This document shows positions 12,558 through 24,616 of a stretch of DNA of 64,000 bases, in pieces. The notes beneath the pieces are model-generated. The model worked only from the letters and a program-made list of their open reading frames with translations. It made no database searches and was not told the DNA's origin. A program made the translations under genes and the position numbers. The first letter of the stretch is position 1; the number at the start of each line of letters is the position of its first letter. This DNA comes from Sycon ciliatum (Eukaryota; Porifera; Calcarea; Leucosolenida; Sycettidae): positions 5,979,233 through 6,043,232 of the forward strand of contig NC_088646.1 in NCBI RefSeq assembly GCF_964019385.1, read 5' to 3'.

Positions 12558-14936
12558 AGTTCTAGGCTGTCCAAGAGAGTGCTCAATATCGAGAGGTAGA
12601 GCTGGTTCAAACAATAGGAGGACAGAGAAAGTGTTTTTACTCCGAGTTTCACGCACTAAGCGATCATCAGAAAACAGTTATGAGAAATCAGTATTGGTTT
12701 ATATACTCACAAAGCAAAGTGTAAAGAGCTGCAGCATGGCACAAATCTAAAAGTTGTGAATGGCGGCAGTGCAAAGCGTGAATGACTGCATCATGAGGCA
12801 AATCCTAAAGTAAAAGTGAATGACAGCAGTGGTGAAAGGTGACAACCACTGGAGCCGGTTGTCTCTTACTTAATTAGGTGATGGCTGTGGATGGTTTGAA
12901 GTTCCGAAGGTAGTACTTATTCTCGTGGCGACACTTTGACACAAGTTCGCTCCTTTTGTTGAGAGAGAGGTGCCTGGGTGCTTGCGCGATTGCCAATTTT
13001 TCTGCCAGGCACAGGTTGCACCTTTTGCTTTTGTTGCTGTAGGCCGCTGCTCTGCGGTGTGCCGCCCATTGAATACTGCATGCCTTCCCTTCATCCTTTT
13101 TGGCCCAGACGTACTGCGATGGACGGGTGTCCTTCTCGTGTTGTCTGTGGCGGAATGAGGATTGGTGGTTATAGTAGCGTTGTTTGAATGTTGTTGCTGT
13201 TAATCCAGTATACTCCTTTTTCTCCATACCTGCGGTGACTATTGCCTTATACACGATGCTCACCATTAGACACGCTCCGTCCAGTGGACATGAGTCTTTC
13301 GCCCGACACTTACAAGTCCTGGTGCCGTTGTCACCTCCGTTAGCTTGTTTCTTGGGTCCTAGAATCGTGTTATTGTGTTTGATGATAGTGGCCATATTCT
13401 GTTCTAGGGTCCTACGCACGTCAACACACCGCAGGTTATCGATTTCCATATGACGATTTGCAGCAGCCGCTTTGGCACGCTTGGCGAAATCACAGGCCAT
13501 TTCAATAGAAACGGATGGAGATGAAGACGGTCGTTCTGCCGCAGTGTCTCCTCCACCTGGACCACTGTTATTGTCCTGGAGGCTTCGAGTTCTCCACCGG
13601 CCATCTAGACGAGTGACGGAATCGCATGGCCACCTGAGCCAGTCGGGAGCTGCAAGACAGTGATCTCAGTCTCGGAGAATGCCTCCCTGCCCGTCATGGT
13701 GGGTAATAATGTAGTGTTGATGACGCCATCTAATTTCGCCATCTAAGTTTTTCATGTTGGAGATACTTCTCCCGGCCATTATGGTCGCGGCTTCATTGCA
13801 ACCTGAGCCCTCCACAAAAACAAAAGGCTACAGAACATATGCAAGGGGTTGCGGGATATCATTTGACTCCGTCAAGCTAGCGATACACTTGATGTTCAAA
13901 CTTGAAGTAGCTGTGGCTCAGGGCGTAACGCAGTAGGTTCCGTACTCCGGTCGAACGTGTCGATTTGTTGTGCATGCTGCTCTAGCATATCCATGCCAGC
14001 ATCAACCCCTCCCCCCCCCCTCCTGTATTGGAATGCTGGGGTACAAGCCTACAACAGCCATGGTCCGATGATAATGATTGTACCTTCGGGGGCGTTCAGC
14101 TCTGGGCAGACATCCTGGATGCAGTCAGTAGCTTCGGTAGTATTTGTCAAGTGTGCTGGGACAAACTGGAGAGCTTGCTGGAGAATACGCTCGGGCACGA
14201 TAGACACCCTAGTTGTGGGACTATCGCATGCAGCTACTACGGGCCGCAGTGGTATGCTCTGCTTGTGGTCTTTGGGTAGGCCATATCGTTCAGGAAACCT
14301 CGTACACCTCGGTTGGATAGCATCAAACAGCCTTTTCTCCATGCCACGGCATTTTCTGTCGCTAGAACTTCCTTCACAGACTTTTCATATTCCTCTATTG
14401 CCAGGTCGACCTTCTCATAATTGGAAGTATCAGAGAGTATTGTCTCTGCTTTTTCCAAGTAAAGTTCCTGCCTCATAGCCACACGCTTCTTACTTTTGTC
14501 AGATGGTTTGATGGTCACGTCTGGGTCGGTACGTAGCCGAGTCGGCTCCTCTCGATCTTCTTGTGACAGGTTGGATTTCGTTGCCTTGTGCTTGTCATAT
14601 GCTTTGAGCACCTCTTCCTGGAAGTTAGCGATATTCCTTTCTTGTCTGTCGCTCATTTGCGGTGGCTGGACTAATCCACGGCGCAGTAGTTTGTAGAGCT
14701 TTTTGTCGTCTCTTACTTCTGGTGCCGGTTCATTTTGCGAACGTTCCACTTTTGCAGGGGCCGCTTGTTGCCATCTCAAGGTGAAGGCCATTCTCTCTAC
14801 GGAGAGCTCTACATCCGTGCGATCTTTCTGAGTGAGTTTCCCAGTCAATGGGACGAAATTTGGTCCATGATTCATATGGACTATCCGGGAACACAGTCAG
14901 CCACCACCAATGCCCTGCAAAATCCTGGCCCAACAC
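12558..14936 (-). mobile_element. Penelope-like retroelement, copy A, broken
   Basis: On the minus strand the N-terminal region (14237-14875) and a reverse transcriptase block (14049-14342, YGLPKDHKQSIPLRPVVAAC) are followed by a GIY-YIG endonuclease block at 12874-13500. The latter contains the CRAKDSCPLDGACL cysteine motif, YTGLTATTFKQRYYNH and a terminal CNLC...KCRHENKYYLRNF motif. Reverse transcriptase plus GIY-YIG nuclease is the hallmark of endonuclease-bearing Penelope-like elements. A 3' segment at about 12558-12870 matches the one after copy C (GTGCGTGAAACTC, ATTGAGCACTCT). The reading frame is not continuous, so the copy is inactive. Confidence 0.8.
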
Positions 14937-14970
14937 TGCCTGTGGGCCCGTCGTGTGGGATCACATAACA

Positions 14971-15022
14971 TACTGTATTGCCGCATTTTCCGGAGTGTAA
15001 GCCGCACCCCCCCCCCCCCCAC
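14971..15022 (+). mobile_element. One end of a TIR element
   Basis: Begins TACTGTATTGCCGCATTTTC and reads on to GTAAGCCGCACC, like the left end at 55780. No matching right end was found, so it is a fragment. It ends in a C homopolymer. Confidence 0.45.
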
Positions 15023-15264
15023 ATTGTTTTGCCACGAGATACAGGCATCTATGTATCAACCTCAACTGATCCAGCTCAGTTCAGAGAGACTCACGCTTTA
15101 ACAGCCTCCACCAGCCTTAAAGAACCCAGTCACCTTGTCCGTGAAGCCAGTTCCGTATGAACGTGCACCATCCGTATGTGCTCTGTATGTGCTTACGGTG
15201 CCTGTGTCGTCCCGTTGTGGACGTGCACTGAGTACACAATAGTTGCTTGCAATCCACAGTCCGT

Positions 15265-15265
<1 letters not shown>

Positions 15266-15315
<50 letters not shown>
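15266..15315. repeat. (CT)n microsatellite
   Basis: An uninterrupted CT dinucleotide run of about 50 bp. Confidence 0.95.
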
Positions 15316-15316
<1 letters not shown>

Positions 15317-15930
15317 CTTGAGGACTTTGTGGAAAACTCAGATAACACATTCACCGTGTGGACTTTACTAGTATGTGACCTAGACTTAGTGTGACGGATA
15401 CCATGTAGAGTACAACAGTTCATCCCAGGTCACAACCTTGACAAGTAAGCCCGTAACTGCATGCTGCACTGTCCCCAAAATTCGTCACAAATTTGGTTGA
15501 TTTGACCCTGCTCTAAAGGCCCTCTAGCTGACTCTTTGGTTGCTAGGACGATGCTCGGTAACGATTGTAAAGGCTCCAGACGAACGAGGAGTGACATATA
15601 GCACACACACACCCCTTCCTTCTTCCTTCTTCCACTGCCATGACTGGCTATGTGGCCCGTAAGGGGCAGACCAGGAGGCGCGTTGTCCACCTGGTGGGGA
15701 ATATCAGACTCAGCGCACGGGCTGCGCAAATAGCATATCTGTAAAAGCAGAAATTTTCGGTGATGTCATATTTTCGGTATTCTCCAAAATCGGCGGTTCG
15801 GTGGAGATAAATTTTCGGTAAAACCCATTTTCCAGGTAAGTGTTCTTAGTAAGTGTTCCCCAAGTATTGCCGAAGTCGCACCAACCTCTGATTGAATAAT
15901 TCCGCTTGTAATACTGAAATATTTGTAGTG

Positions 15931-16002
15931 GGGCATATAGCTCAGTGGTAGAGCATTCGACTGCAGATCGAGAGGTCCTTGGTTCAACTCCGAGTGTGCC
16001 CT
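15931..16002 (+). tRNA. tRNA-Cys (GCA), copy 1
   Basis: 72 nt forming a full cloverleaf. The acceptor stem is GGGCATA/TGTGCCC, the anticodon loop CTGCAGA (anticodon GCA), and the T arm contains GGTTCAACTCC. The A box is TAGCTCAGTGG. A run of T residues at about 16010-16016 fits RNA polymerase III termination. Identical copies lie at 18059-18130 (minus) and 20349-20420 (plus). Confidence 0.95.
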
Positions 16003-16186
16003 AGCATATTTTTTTGCCGATTCCTTTACACTGTAGAAATGTGAGAATGGCAGGCTGTCTTCTGAAGATGCTGGTGTCAGTTGTTTTGTTATGTTGTCTG
16101 TCATATTCAAAATTTCATTCGGAACAAAGTCCAGCAGTAAGGCGAAAAGTAGGCGCAAAGAAAAAACTAAGAAATACAAGTAATAC

Positions 16187-16525
16187 AGAGGTTCCGCATA
16201 ACGTAATCGCGTTAGTAAAAAACGTAGTCGATCTACGGAAAGTCTTACGTAAACTGCATGCGCATCTGTGTTCCCCCATACGGAGTTTTCAAATCACGTA
16301 GCTGCCCTTGGCAACTCCGAAATGGCAGTGTACGACCAGATCGACCTGGGGAGAGAGTCATAAATTTGTACCCCAATCCACTTACGGACCAGCTACGTTA
16401 TCAGAGCCCTATCTGCATACTCTACGTAGACAACTTTCCGTAAGTGGAGTGCAAACTCGCGAATTCACGGGTTTTTCCCGCCCACTAACGTAAAATTGCT
16501 CAACTTTACGTAGTGCGGAACCTCT
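16187..16525. mobile_element. TIR MITE, AGAGGTTCCGCA ends
   Basis: The ends are AGAGGTTCCGCATAACGTAA and its imperfect complement. The interior is rich in ACGTA/TTACG motifs. 339 bp, no coding capacity. Confidence 0.75.
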
Positions 16526-16882
16526 CTAAGATCAAGAAACGTTATAATTATAAACTCCCAAGAGTGTGCATCTTGATACCCCTTCTATGGGGTTTGCTCA
16601 CATCGCGTGATGGAGTGTTCCAGTTGTACGTTTCCAGCCCATATTTAGCGAGTACCAGAGTGATTAAAAAAAGCACTCTCTAACAGTAACTCACTGCACG
16701 TATGCAACTCGCCAGCATGATCATGGCAGACATTCAGTGCGCTCGCGCTATCCTTCTTTTGTATGTAGTAAGAGACGTACCTGAGACACGTGATGTGAGT
16801 TTTCGCCATCGGAGACCCCATATGCAGAGTTGCACAATCTTGGGAGCTTATTTACTCTTGGTGATATCAAGAAGAGTCAATA

Positions 16883-16937
16883 TAGGTAGACTCCCTCTAA
16901 TTCGAATACGGTATAATTCCAACATTCCGTGTATTAT
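16883..16937 (-). mobile_element. End fragment of the pogo/Tigger-like element
   Basis: Matches the right end of the 9581-10487 element (AGGTAGACTCCCTCTAATTC, then ACGGTATAATT). Only about 55 bp remain before the text diverges into GGATAATGAG. Confidence 0.75.
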
Positions 16938-16954
16938 GGAACTCGGATAATGAG

Positions 16955-17183
16955 TTTGAAGAAGGGCTGAGGCTTCCTGCAGCTTTGTTTGTTTGTATTC
17001 TTTGTTTAGAGTGGGAAGTCCAAAACAGGCCCTGGCCTAATAACAATGGTCCCGCTTCATCTCTGAAAGGAATTCGGGTGGACACACCCATTCCCATAGC
17101 CGAAACGTTGTAAAAATAACGGAACTGGTTCGGATGTGATGTGCAGCGCTATGGGAATGGGTGTGTCCACCCGAATTCCTTTC
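16955..17183. mobile_element. Insertion with a 36-bp perfect hairpin, flanked by 10-bp direct repeats
   Basis: GGATAATGAG stands at 16945-16954 and again at 17184-17193. Between them is a segment whose right half is a perfect inverted repeat (arms 17065-17100 and 17148-17183, beginning GAAAGGAATTCGGGTGGACA) with a 47-nt loop. The repeats look like a target duplication, but the superfamily is unknown because the left end does not match the right. Confidence 0.6.
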
Positions 17184-17493
17184 GGATAATGAGCCAGTAT
17201 TAAATATCAGTCTGGATCGGTAGTAGAGCCTCTATCAGTCTGGATCATGCCAACCACACAATACATAGAAAGAGGTTGCCCTACTGTAGGCGAGGGGAGG
17301 GGAGGAAGATGAGGAGGAGCTTCTCTTTAAGTCATTGGCACGGTCCTGGCTGACATTATCTGCTCAGTGGGCGTGTGAACTCTGCCTTTGCTGTTCTGGT
17401 CTCTATACGTGGCTCATGCAGCAGGATACCATCTACAAGTGCTTTGGTGATAAACTGACAACCTTGAAGTCCCAGTGTTTGGCTGAAAGGCAA

Positions 17494-17590
17494 GCATGGG
17501 TTTTGTCTGTTTTGAGACCAGACTCATTATCCCTGCAGGGTAGCATGGGTTTTGTCTGTTTTGAGACCAGACTCATTATCCCTGCAGGGT
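17494..17590 (+). repeat. 49-bp tandem duplication
   Basis: Two adjoining copies of a unit beginning GCATGGGTTTTGTCTGTTTT, essentially identical. Confidence 0.9.
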
Positions 17591-18058
17591 GTGAGGATGG
17601 AACTTTCCTGATAACCTGTAGCCTGTCCGTCCATGATGGGTGCAACTAGCTTGATGCGTTGAATGTGCTCCGAGAGTGCAACTGCGGCAAGTGTGCGGTG
17701 TTGGGTACAGTCCGGGTGCTGAGTGACCAGCTGTGCTACAGGCCCTGTCCAAAGCCGCGAAAGCTGTCTGGGGCTGGGTGGTGTTATACTGGGCGAAGAC
17801 CTCGGCCTCTCCACACATATATTGCACATGTTCAGGTTACAAAAACAATCCATGGATAAAATGTGTGGATTACACAGGTTGGCAATGACAAGTAAGCACT
17901 TGCGCATTCGGAAAAAAGTTCAAACCCCAAAAATTGAAGCATTTTTGCCATAGAAACTCCAGCTGAAGGTGCCCGGTAGAGGGACGTTGCCCGTATCTGA
18001 GCCACCCGGATATATTGAGTGTTGGTACTTCGAAGTAAAAGAATTGAAAAAATAAACT

Positions 18059-18130
18059 AGGGCACACTCGGAGTTGAACCAAGGACCTCTCGATCTGCAG
18101 TCGAATGCTCTACCACTGAGCTATATGCCC
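18059..18130 (-). tRNA. tRNA-Cys (GCA), copy 2
   Basis: Same 72-nt sequence as the copy at 15931-16002, on the opposite strand. A T-rich tract follows its 3' end at about 18045-18050 on the minus strand. Identity of all three copies argues for recent duplication or gene conversion. Confidence 0.95.
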
Positions 18131-18294
18131 TGTCATGCAAGGTGAAGGAGAGTAATGCACATATCTCCCAACACGTTTTTTACATTCTTGCTTGTAATTC
18201 TCATGTGCGAGGTATCCGTGTGCATACCCGAGGTCCAGGGTAGAATAGACAGAGTGGTCTCACTTTCTTTCTTTTTCTATGGTGCATATCATAT

Positions 18295-18342
18295 CAAGAG
18301 TACATAACCCCGTGGGGGGGGGGGGGGGGGTATGTACTCTTG
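18295..18342. mobile_element. Micro-hairpin element, copy 1, 7-bp TSD
   Basis: Left arm CAAGAGTACATAACCCC, a G-rich run, then the right arm ending TATGTACTCTTG. ATCATAT stands directly outside both ends (18288-18294 and 18343-18349). Confidence 0.8.
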
Positions 18343-18865
18343 ATCATATGCATTGATCTCGAAACCTTTGGTCAGACGGGAGTGAACTACGCCTCACCAG
18401 TACAGCTAGCTCATGTTGTTTATCTGCTGGTGTCACTTTGTTTGCACTTCCCATTTTTCTGTAGGATGTGCACTTCGAGGGAAACAGAGCTGCATATGAA
18501 GGGTCCTGAAGAACTGTGGCGTGTGTACCATGAACTGGTATTATACCCTGGCCTGGCCCGGGTATGTGCTCTATGCTGAGTTTTCACAGTACATTCTTAC
18601 AGTCTGGAACACTGTACAGTGTATTCAGTGGTGTTTGAAAGTGCATCTTGGGCACGGCAAATTCTTGAAAGGGTCCATGATCTAAACTCTTGGGGCGCGC
18701 TTGGTTGGTACGACCAAGAACAGGACTCACCAGAACAGCGCGTTTGGTTGGGACTGCACCTGTTCTGGGTCGGCCAGAACATGTTCTGCTTCATGCTCTC
18801 GAGGCCGGAGCAGACCGAGCATTCTCACTTTTTCACAGTGAAACCTGGCAGGAACATCGATTTTG

Positions 18866-20080
18866 GTCCCAAATGATCTTGCCCAAGGCTCTGTTCTCGG
18901 CCCTGTTCTCTTCAGTTTATACACACGAGATGTCCCTTTGGTTTCCTCGCCTGTGCCAAGTGTATAATTTGCAGACGACATAACCCTGTACGACTCCCAG
19001 GCCTCAGCGGCAGAAGCGTCCAGAACCATCACCACAGCGGCAACTGCTCTGGCCGATTGGCTGAAGTCTCGAGGCCTCATCTTGAACGCCGTCAAGAGCA
19101 AGGTTCTGACTATCTCTCCCCAGCAGCATGTACAGGAAGTGAAAGTCAAAAGCGGCGACTGTCTCCTCCCTTCAGCGTCTTCTGCGCGCTACCTCGGCGT
19201 TCACCTTGACAATCGCCTAGATTGGGACACCCATGTAAACTATGTGGTCACCAAGGTTGCCAAGAAAATTGACGCCCTGTGGCGCGCACGCTGAAGCCTA
19301 TCAAGACGCTGTCGCCAGGTGTATGTGAAGGCGGTCATAATGCCCGACCTGCTTTATGGCTCCTGCTGCTTTTCAGCTGTATTGCGAGAGGGTCAACTGA
19401 AACGACTGCAAACCGCACAAAGCAGAGCCATCCGCTGTATCGATGCCAACCCGCCCCGGACAGCCATGCAGCTGCTGCTCACTGCTCACTCCCTGTACCG
19501 TGGTAGCGAGCTATACAGGTAGAAAATATTGATCACCATCTGGCGGTGCATACACGCCCGCACCAGCCCTGCGCTCGCCCAGCTTCTGACCCCGGCACTG
19601 ACAGGGCACCCCTACCCGCCATCAGCAGTCAAATGGCCTACGAAGCCAGGCAAACCGTACCCGCTGTGGTCAGCGGAGATTTTCTGTTGCTGGTGCTCTG
19701 CTGTGGAACGCTCTCCCTGGTGAGGTCCGCACAATTACCCGGCTACCTGAGTTTAAGCATGCATGTGTACCGTACGCCTGCAGGGAGTAGTTCGAGTTAC
19801 TGCTGATCGCTCTGCTCTCCCTCCCCGTGCAGTTCAGTAATCCTCACGTAATAATTATCGTATACATCGTATCCCCCCCCCCCTCCCCCGTTGACTCGCA
19901 ATAATTATTAGTATCCTAATCTCTTATTATGTGTTTCCTAATCTCTTACTATATGCTTCCATAGCCTTTACTATGTTCTTCCATAGCCACTTCCAGGCTA
20001 AGCCTTCGCCATCATTTTATTGGGTCGTCATCCCATTTGAATGTGCGAAGTAAAATAAAAACCAACCAACCAACCAAATG
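18866..20080 (+). mobile_element. 5'-truncated LINE (non-LTR retrotransposon) 3' end
   Basis: The C-terminal half of a LINE reverse transcriptase. It begins near a QGSVLGPVLFSLYT-like block, passes the FADDITLYDS catalytic box at about 18970 and the LNAVKSKVLTISPQ and YLGVHLDNRLDWDTHV blocks (19082-19294), and continues as the post-RT region at 19319-19520. The frame is broken several times. The 3' untranslated region ends in an ACCA tail (about 20048-20078), as in many LINEs that end in short tandem repeats. The clade is probably CR1/L2/Jockey-like but is not resolved. Confidence 0.8.
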
Positions 20081-20348
20081 ATCACGTGCATACGCTTTTG
20101 GGTTGGACTCGTACCGTACAAACCATGGTGACCCATACACATTTTGAAGAATGCACCAAGTTTGGCACATTTTTTTCACAAAAATGTGCTCTGTTTCTGG
20201 GGTACCGTTTGGTTGGCATGAGGCTGCTCCACGTGCACCAGCTGTTCGTACCAACCAAACACACCCTTGGTCTTCTACAGAACCTGTTGCAGTACCGCTG
20301 GTTACCAATCAGTCTAGGAATCCAACACATTGCCTATGTCATGTGTCA

Positions 20349-20420
20349 GGGCATATAGCTCAGTGGTAGAGCATTCGACTGCAGATCGAGAGGTCCTTGG
20401 TTCAACTCCGAGTGTGCCCT
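20349..20420 (+). tRNA. tRNA-Cys (GCA), copy 3
   Basis: Identical to the copy at 15931-16002, with a T run at about 20429-20434 as the likely polymerase III terminator. Confidence 0.95.
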
Positions 20421-20624
20421 GTTCTCCATTTTTTGTGTATTTTTTCAAGTGGCTTCCAACAGGCAAATGCATACATACCCAAGAAGGAGCATCCCGGACT
20501 CCTTATTCCCAACAGAAATGGCCTGCCACACATTTCCCCTACCTTTCATTATAGTACACTTTACCAGATTGTAGTGTTGTGGACAGTGAAATCCGGTGTA
20601 ATAACTGGGGTCGGCGTCCTTACT

Positions 20625-21028
20625 GCCTAAAGCGGGATTCACAGAAGCTTTTTTTTTGCGCTGTCCAATTCCCATCCATTTCTCAGCTCGCGCAACTATT
20701 TCTACTGGCTTATTGCAGAAATTGAACTAACTTGGCTGAATTTTCGGATGCGACATGTGATGCAGTGTATGATTCTGATCTTCTTTGCAGCAACGTCGTA
20801 CAAAAGCTTCAAGAGTTGCTTGTAGATTTGTAAAAGTTGTACCCAGCCACGCAGATGCCATGGTGACGTACTCACCGAATTGATCGTCGCGCCAAATCAG
20901 CAGGGCCACGTCACATCGCTGACTTTTGTAAATGGTATTTCGCGAGTTCGCATTGCGCTGCGCCGTCGCAGATCGCGTTGCATCGCACATCGCATCGCAA
21001 GAACAGATTCTGCGAATCAAGCTTTAGC
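20625..21028. mobile_element. TIR DNA element, about 404 bp
   Basis: Left end GCCTAAAGCGGGATTCACAG and the complement of the right end GCTAAAGCTTGATTCGCAGA agree imperfectly. The interior has no transposase motifs. The superfamily is uncertain and the target duplication is unclear. Confidence 0.5.
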
Positions 21029-21691
21029 GCTTACACACATTGTAGTTCACGTACACACTGCAAAATGGACCAGTAGTACTCACGGCTGCATGCGGCCGGC
21101 ACCCCACAGCCGCTTGATTTCTCAACGGAGTTCAACGTCCACAACAGTAGTTTTCAGAGGCTGTCATTGAGAGGCTAGACATTTTGTTTATGACCAGCAG
21201 GCTGAAAACTCAGGCTTGCTCAAAGAGCCCAAAAAGCTTCCATTGCCCCCCCCCCCCTCCTTCGGTGCAGGCAGGCACAGTGGGTTGATCTATACATTAA
21301 TTTAAGGCCGCGATTGAGAAATGAGAGGCACCAGGTTCAAGATAAACTGAGAAGCACGACTGAAGCTGTAGAAGAAAGTTTCCAGTTTGTTCTTCACAGG
21401 CTTTGAACTGACAACAATTATGTAGAAGCTTTGTGCTAGTCACGGCAATGATTCCAGCACATGAAAAGTAGTCGAATGACATGATGGATCCAGCATACGC
21501 ATGGAACTCTGTAGCGCTGGTCGATTCACATCCAGCATTCCACAAAAGCGAGTTTTTGTAAGCGTCTTAGAGTGCGCTCCAGAAAATATGGTACTTGCTG
21601 AAATGTACCTGAAGGGGAAATACTGGTTGCTCTCGTACGCTTCCCTTGTTGTGATATTCTCATTTACATTGTGTAATGGTAATGTTTACAT

Positions 21692-21846
21692 GTCTATCTG
21701 TCGGTCTGTCTGGCTGTCTGGCTGTCTGTCTGTCTGTCTGTCTGGCTGTCTGTCTGGCTGTCTGTCTGGCTGTCTGTCTGGCTGTCTGTCTGGCTGGCTG
21801 TATATCTGTCTGTCTGTCTGGCTGTATATCTGTCTGTCTGTCTGTG
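21692..21846. repeat. (TGTC/TGGC)n microsatellite
   Basis: Tetranucleotide repeats of TGTC with TGGC interruptions; it abuts the truncated end of Penelope copy B. All six frames stay open, which explains the spurious Cys/Leu and Gln/Thr frames here. Confidence 0.95.
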
Positions 21847-21875
21847 TATGTCCGCATGTCTCTCGGTGTGCTGCA

Positions 21876-22822
21876 TGCCTTCCCTTCATCCTTCCTGGCC
21901 CAGATGTACTGCGATAGGCGGGTGTCCTTCTAGTGTTGTCCTTGGTGGAATGATGATTGGTGGCCCGTTATAGTAGTGTTGTCTGAATGTTGTTGCTGTT
22001 AATCCAGTACATTCCTTCTTCTCTGTACTTGTGGTGACTCTTGCCTTACACACGATGCTCTCCATTAGATACGCTCCGTCCAGTGGACATAATGCTTTCT
22101 TCCGACAGTTACGGGTCCTGGTGTCGTTGTCACCTCCATTGGCTTGTAGGATCGTGTTATTGTGTTGCTTGATGATGGTGGCCATACTCTGCATACAGCT
22201 ATAACTAACTTTTGCAGAGTTACGGTTGAAGATTTTGTGGAGACTTGAGCCGTTAGGGCAGTGTTTGGCCACTAACTGGAGGAAGCGATGCCCGACGTCA
22301 GTGGCGACGTTCTTGCCGAACGGTGGATTATACCATATGTTCCGGTGAAGATTCCTTTTCTTCTTTCTTATCTGGTCCGTTTTACACTCGTCAAAGTACT
22401 GTACGTTCTCCCGGTATGCTCTCAATCTGAGTGTGTCACTGTAGATCGGAGTCGCCCCTCTGAACACGTCCTCATCGTTGTAAATATCTGTTAGTCTTCT
22501 GTTGATCGATGCTCGCAAGTTCTGGATGATTGTAGGTTGATGGTTTAACTGGTATCCGGTAAGGACAGGACTTTCCGGTGGTCAGGTCCAATGTCACATC
22601 CAGGAAGTCCAGGACTCTCTTCAGGTTGTCTGTATCATTCAGTCCGAGGTTCTGGAATATCTTCCTCACCTCTTTTCTTATTCGGTCAGACGCAATCCTG
22701 AACACAGCCAGACCTTCGTCATGATACAATCCGACATCTCTGCCGTTGGACACGTCACCTATCATAGCGAGGGCAAAGGCTCCAACAAGCTCACACACTT
22801 CAGCTCCATCATAGCACCCCAT
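21876..22822 (-). mobile_element. Penelope-like retroelement, copy B, truncated
   Basis: The minus strand carries the end of the reverse transcriptase (VLDFLDVTLDLTTGK, 22472-22828) and then the endonuclease block (CRKKALCPLDGAYL, YTGLTATTFRQHYYN-like, 21886-22518). It stops at a microsatellite, so the 3' end is missing. It lies head to head with copy C, from which it is separated by only about 30 bp. Confidence 0.8.
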
Positions 22823-22829
22823 TGTCAAG

Positions 22830-24356
22830 AAGTGTGTGAGCTTGTTGGAGCCTTTGCCCTCGCCATGATAGGGGACGTGTTCAACGGCAGAGACGTCGGG
22901 TTGTATCGTGACGACGGTCTGGCTGTGGTCAGGAATGCATCAGGACATGAAGCTGACCGAATAAGAAAAGAGATATTCCAGAACCTTGGATTGAAAATAA
23001 TGATACAGACAACCTGAAGAGAGTCCTGGACTTCCTGGATGTGCCATTGGACCTGACCACCGGAAAGTACTGCCCTTACCGGAAACCGAACGACAAGCTG
23101 ATGTATATCAACTACCAGTCAAACCATCCACCTACAATCATCCAGAACTTGCCTGCATCGATCAGCAGAAGACTAACAGATATTTACAACGATGAGGACG
23201 TATTCAGAGGGGCGACTCCGATCTACAGTGACACACTCAGATAGAGTGCATACCGGGAGAGCGTACAGTACTTTGACGAGCGTAAAACGGACCAGATAAG
23301 AAAGAAGAAAAGCAATCGTCACCGGAACGTCATATGATATAATCCACCGTTCGGCAAGAACGTGGCCACCGACGTCGGGCATCGCTTCCTCCAGCTAGTG
23401 GCCAAACACTGCCCTAACGGCTCAAGTCTCCACAAAATCTTCAACCGTAACTCTGCAAAAGTTAGTTATAGCTGCATGCAGAGTATGGTCACCATCATCA
23501 AGCAACACAATACTCGACACCATCAAGCAACCCAAGAAACAAGCCAACAGAGATAACAACGACATCAGGACCCGTAACTGTCGGAAGAAAGAATTATGTC
23601 CACTGGACGGAGCGTCTCTAACGGAGAGCATCGTGCGTAAGGCAAGAGTCACCACAAGTACAGAAAAGAATGTATATACTGGATTAACAGCAACAACATT
23701 CAAACAACAAAACTATAACCACCAATCATCATTCCACCAAGGACAACACTAGAAGGGCACCCGCCTATCGCAGTACGTCTGAGCCAGGAAGGATGAAGGG
23801 AAGGCATGCAGGGAAGTCATGCAGCAGTACGTCTGAGCCAGGAAGGATGAAGGGAAGGCATGCAGGGAAGTCATGCAGCATTCAATGGGCAGTCCACCGC
23901 AAAGCAGTGGCCTACGGCAACAGGCAAAAGCAAAAGGTGCAACTTATGCCCGGCGGAAAAATTAGCAATCGCGCAAACAGCCAAGCACACTCTTGTGTCA
24001 AAGTGTCGCCACAAGGAATAAGTACTTCAAAGTACTACCTTCTGAACTTCACACCATCCACAGGCACCACCTAATCAAGTAGCAGACAACCATGCTCCAG
24101 TGCATGCCACTTGAAGTAATATATTTCACCACTGCACACCTTTCATACCATGATGCAATCTTCCACAATTGCTGTCATTTACACTTTTGCTTTGTGGGTA
24201 TATAAACCAGTATCCAAGTTATTCACTACTGTTTTCTGTTGCTTGCTTAGTGCGTGAAACTCCGAGTTAAAAAAGAAACTTGTTCACCCTCTTATTATTG
24301 TTTGAACTAGCTCTGCCTTTCGGTATTGAGCACTCTGTTGGACAGCCAGGAACCTA
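22830..24356 (+). mobile_element. Penelope-like retroelement, copy C, 5'-truncated and broken
   Basis: Plus-strand mirror of copy B: RT end with DVGLYRDDGLAVVRNAS at about 22890 and LDLTTGKYCPYRKPND at about 23045, then the nuclease region to about 24070, then a 3' segment to 24356 matching that of copy A. A tandem duplication of about 57 bp containing GGAAGGATGAAGGGAAGGCA occurs at 23781-23880. The frame is interrupted. Confidence 0.8.
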
Positions 24357-24429
24357 CATTAATTAATTTTGTACATGTATCTGTTTTTCATCATGATCAT
24401 AACATCTTGAATTTACAGTGTACCCGGCG

Positions 24430-24529
24430 GCCATTCCGGCAACAGGCTCTCAGCGGCACCAAATAGATAATAAATAACTTTGCCAATATTTCGCCCATTG
24501 TGCAGCTGAGAGCCTGTTGCCGGAATGGC
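24430..24529. repeat. 25-bp perfect inverted repeat with 50-bp spacer
   Basis: Arms 24430-24454 and 24505-24529 (core GCCATTCCGGCAACAGGCTC) are perfect complements. It could be the tips of a small MITE, but no target duplication was found. Confidence 0.8.
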
Positions 24530-24616
24530 GGTATTTTCAAGTGCAAGAAATACGCTGCAATGGAGTTTGGGAATTCTGAAGAAACGATCATAAAATCTAC
24601 ATGTATATTGTACATG

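Noticed and set aside
20727-21020. Minus-strand frame containing DVALLIWRDDQFG as a transposase
   Set aside because: It lies inside a 404-bp terminal-repeat element and shows no catalytic motif; too short for a transposase.
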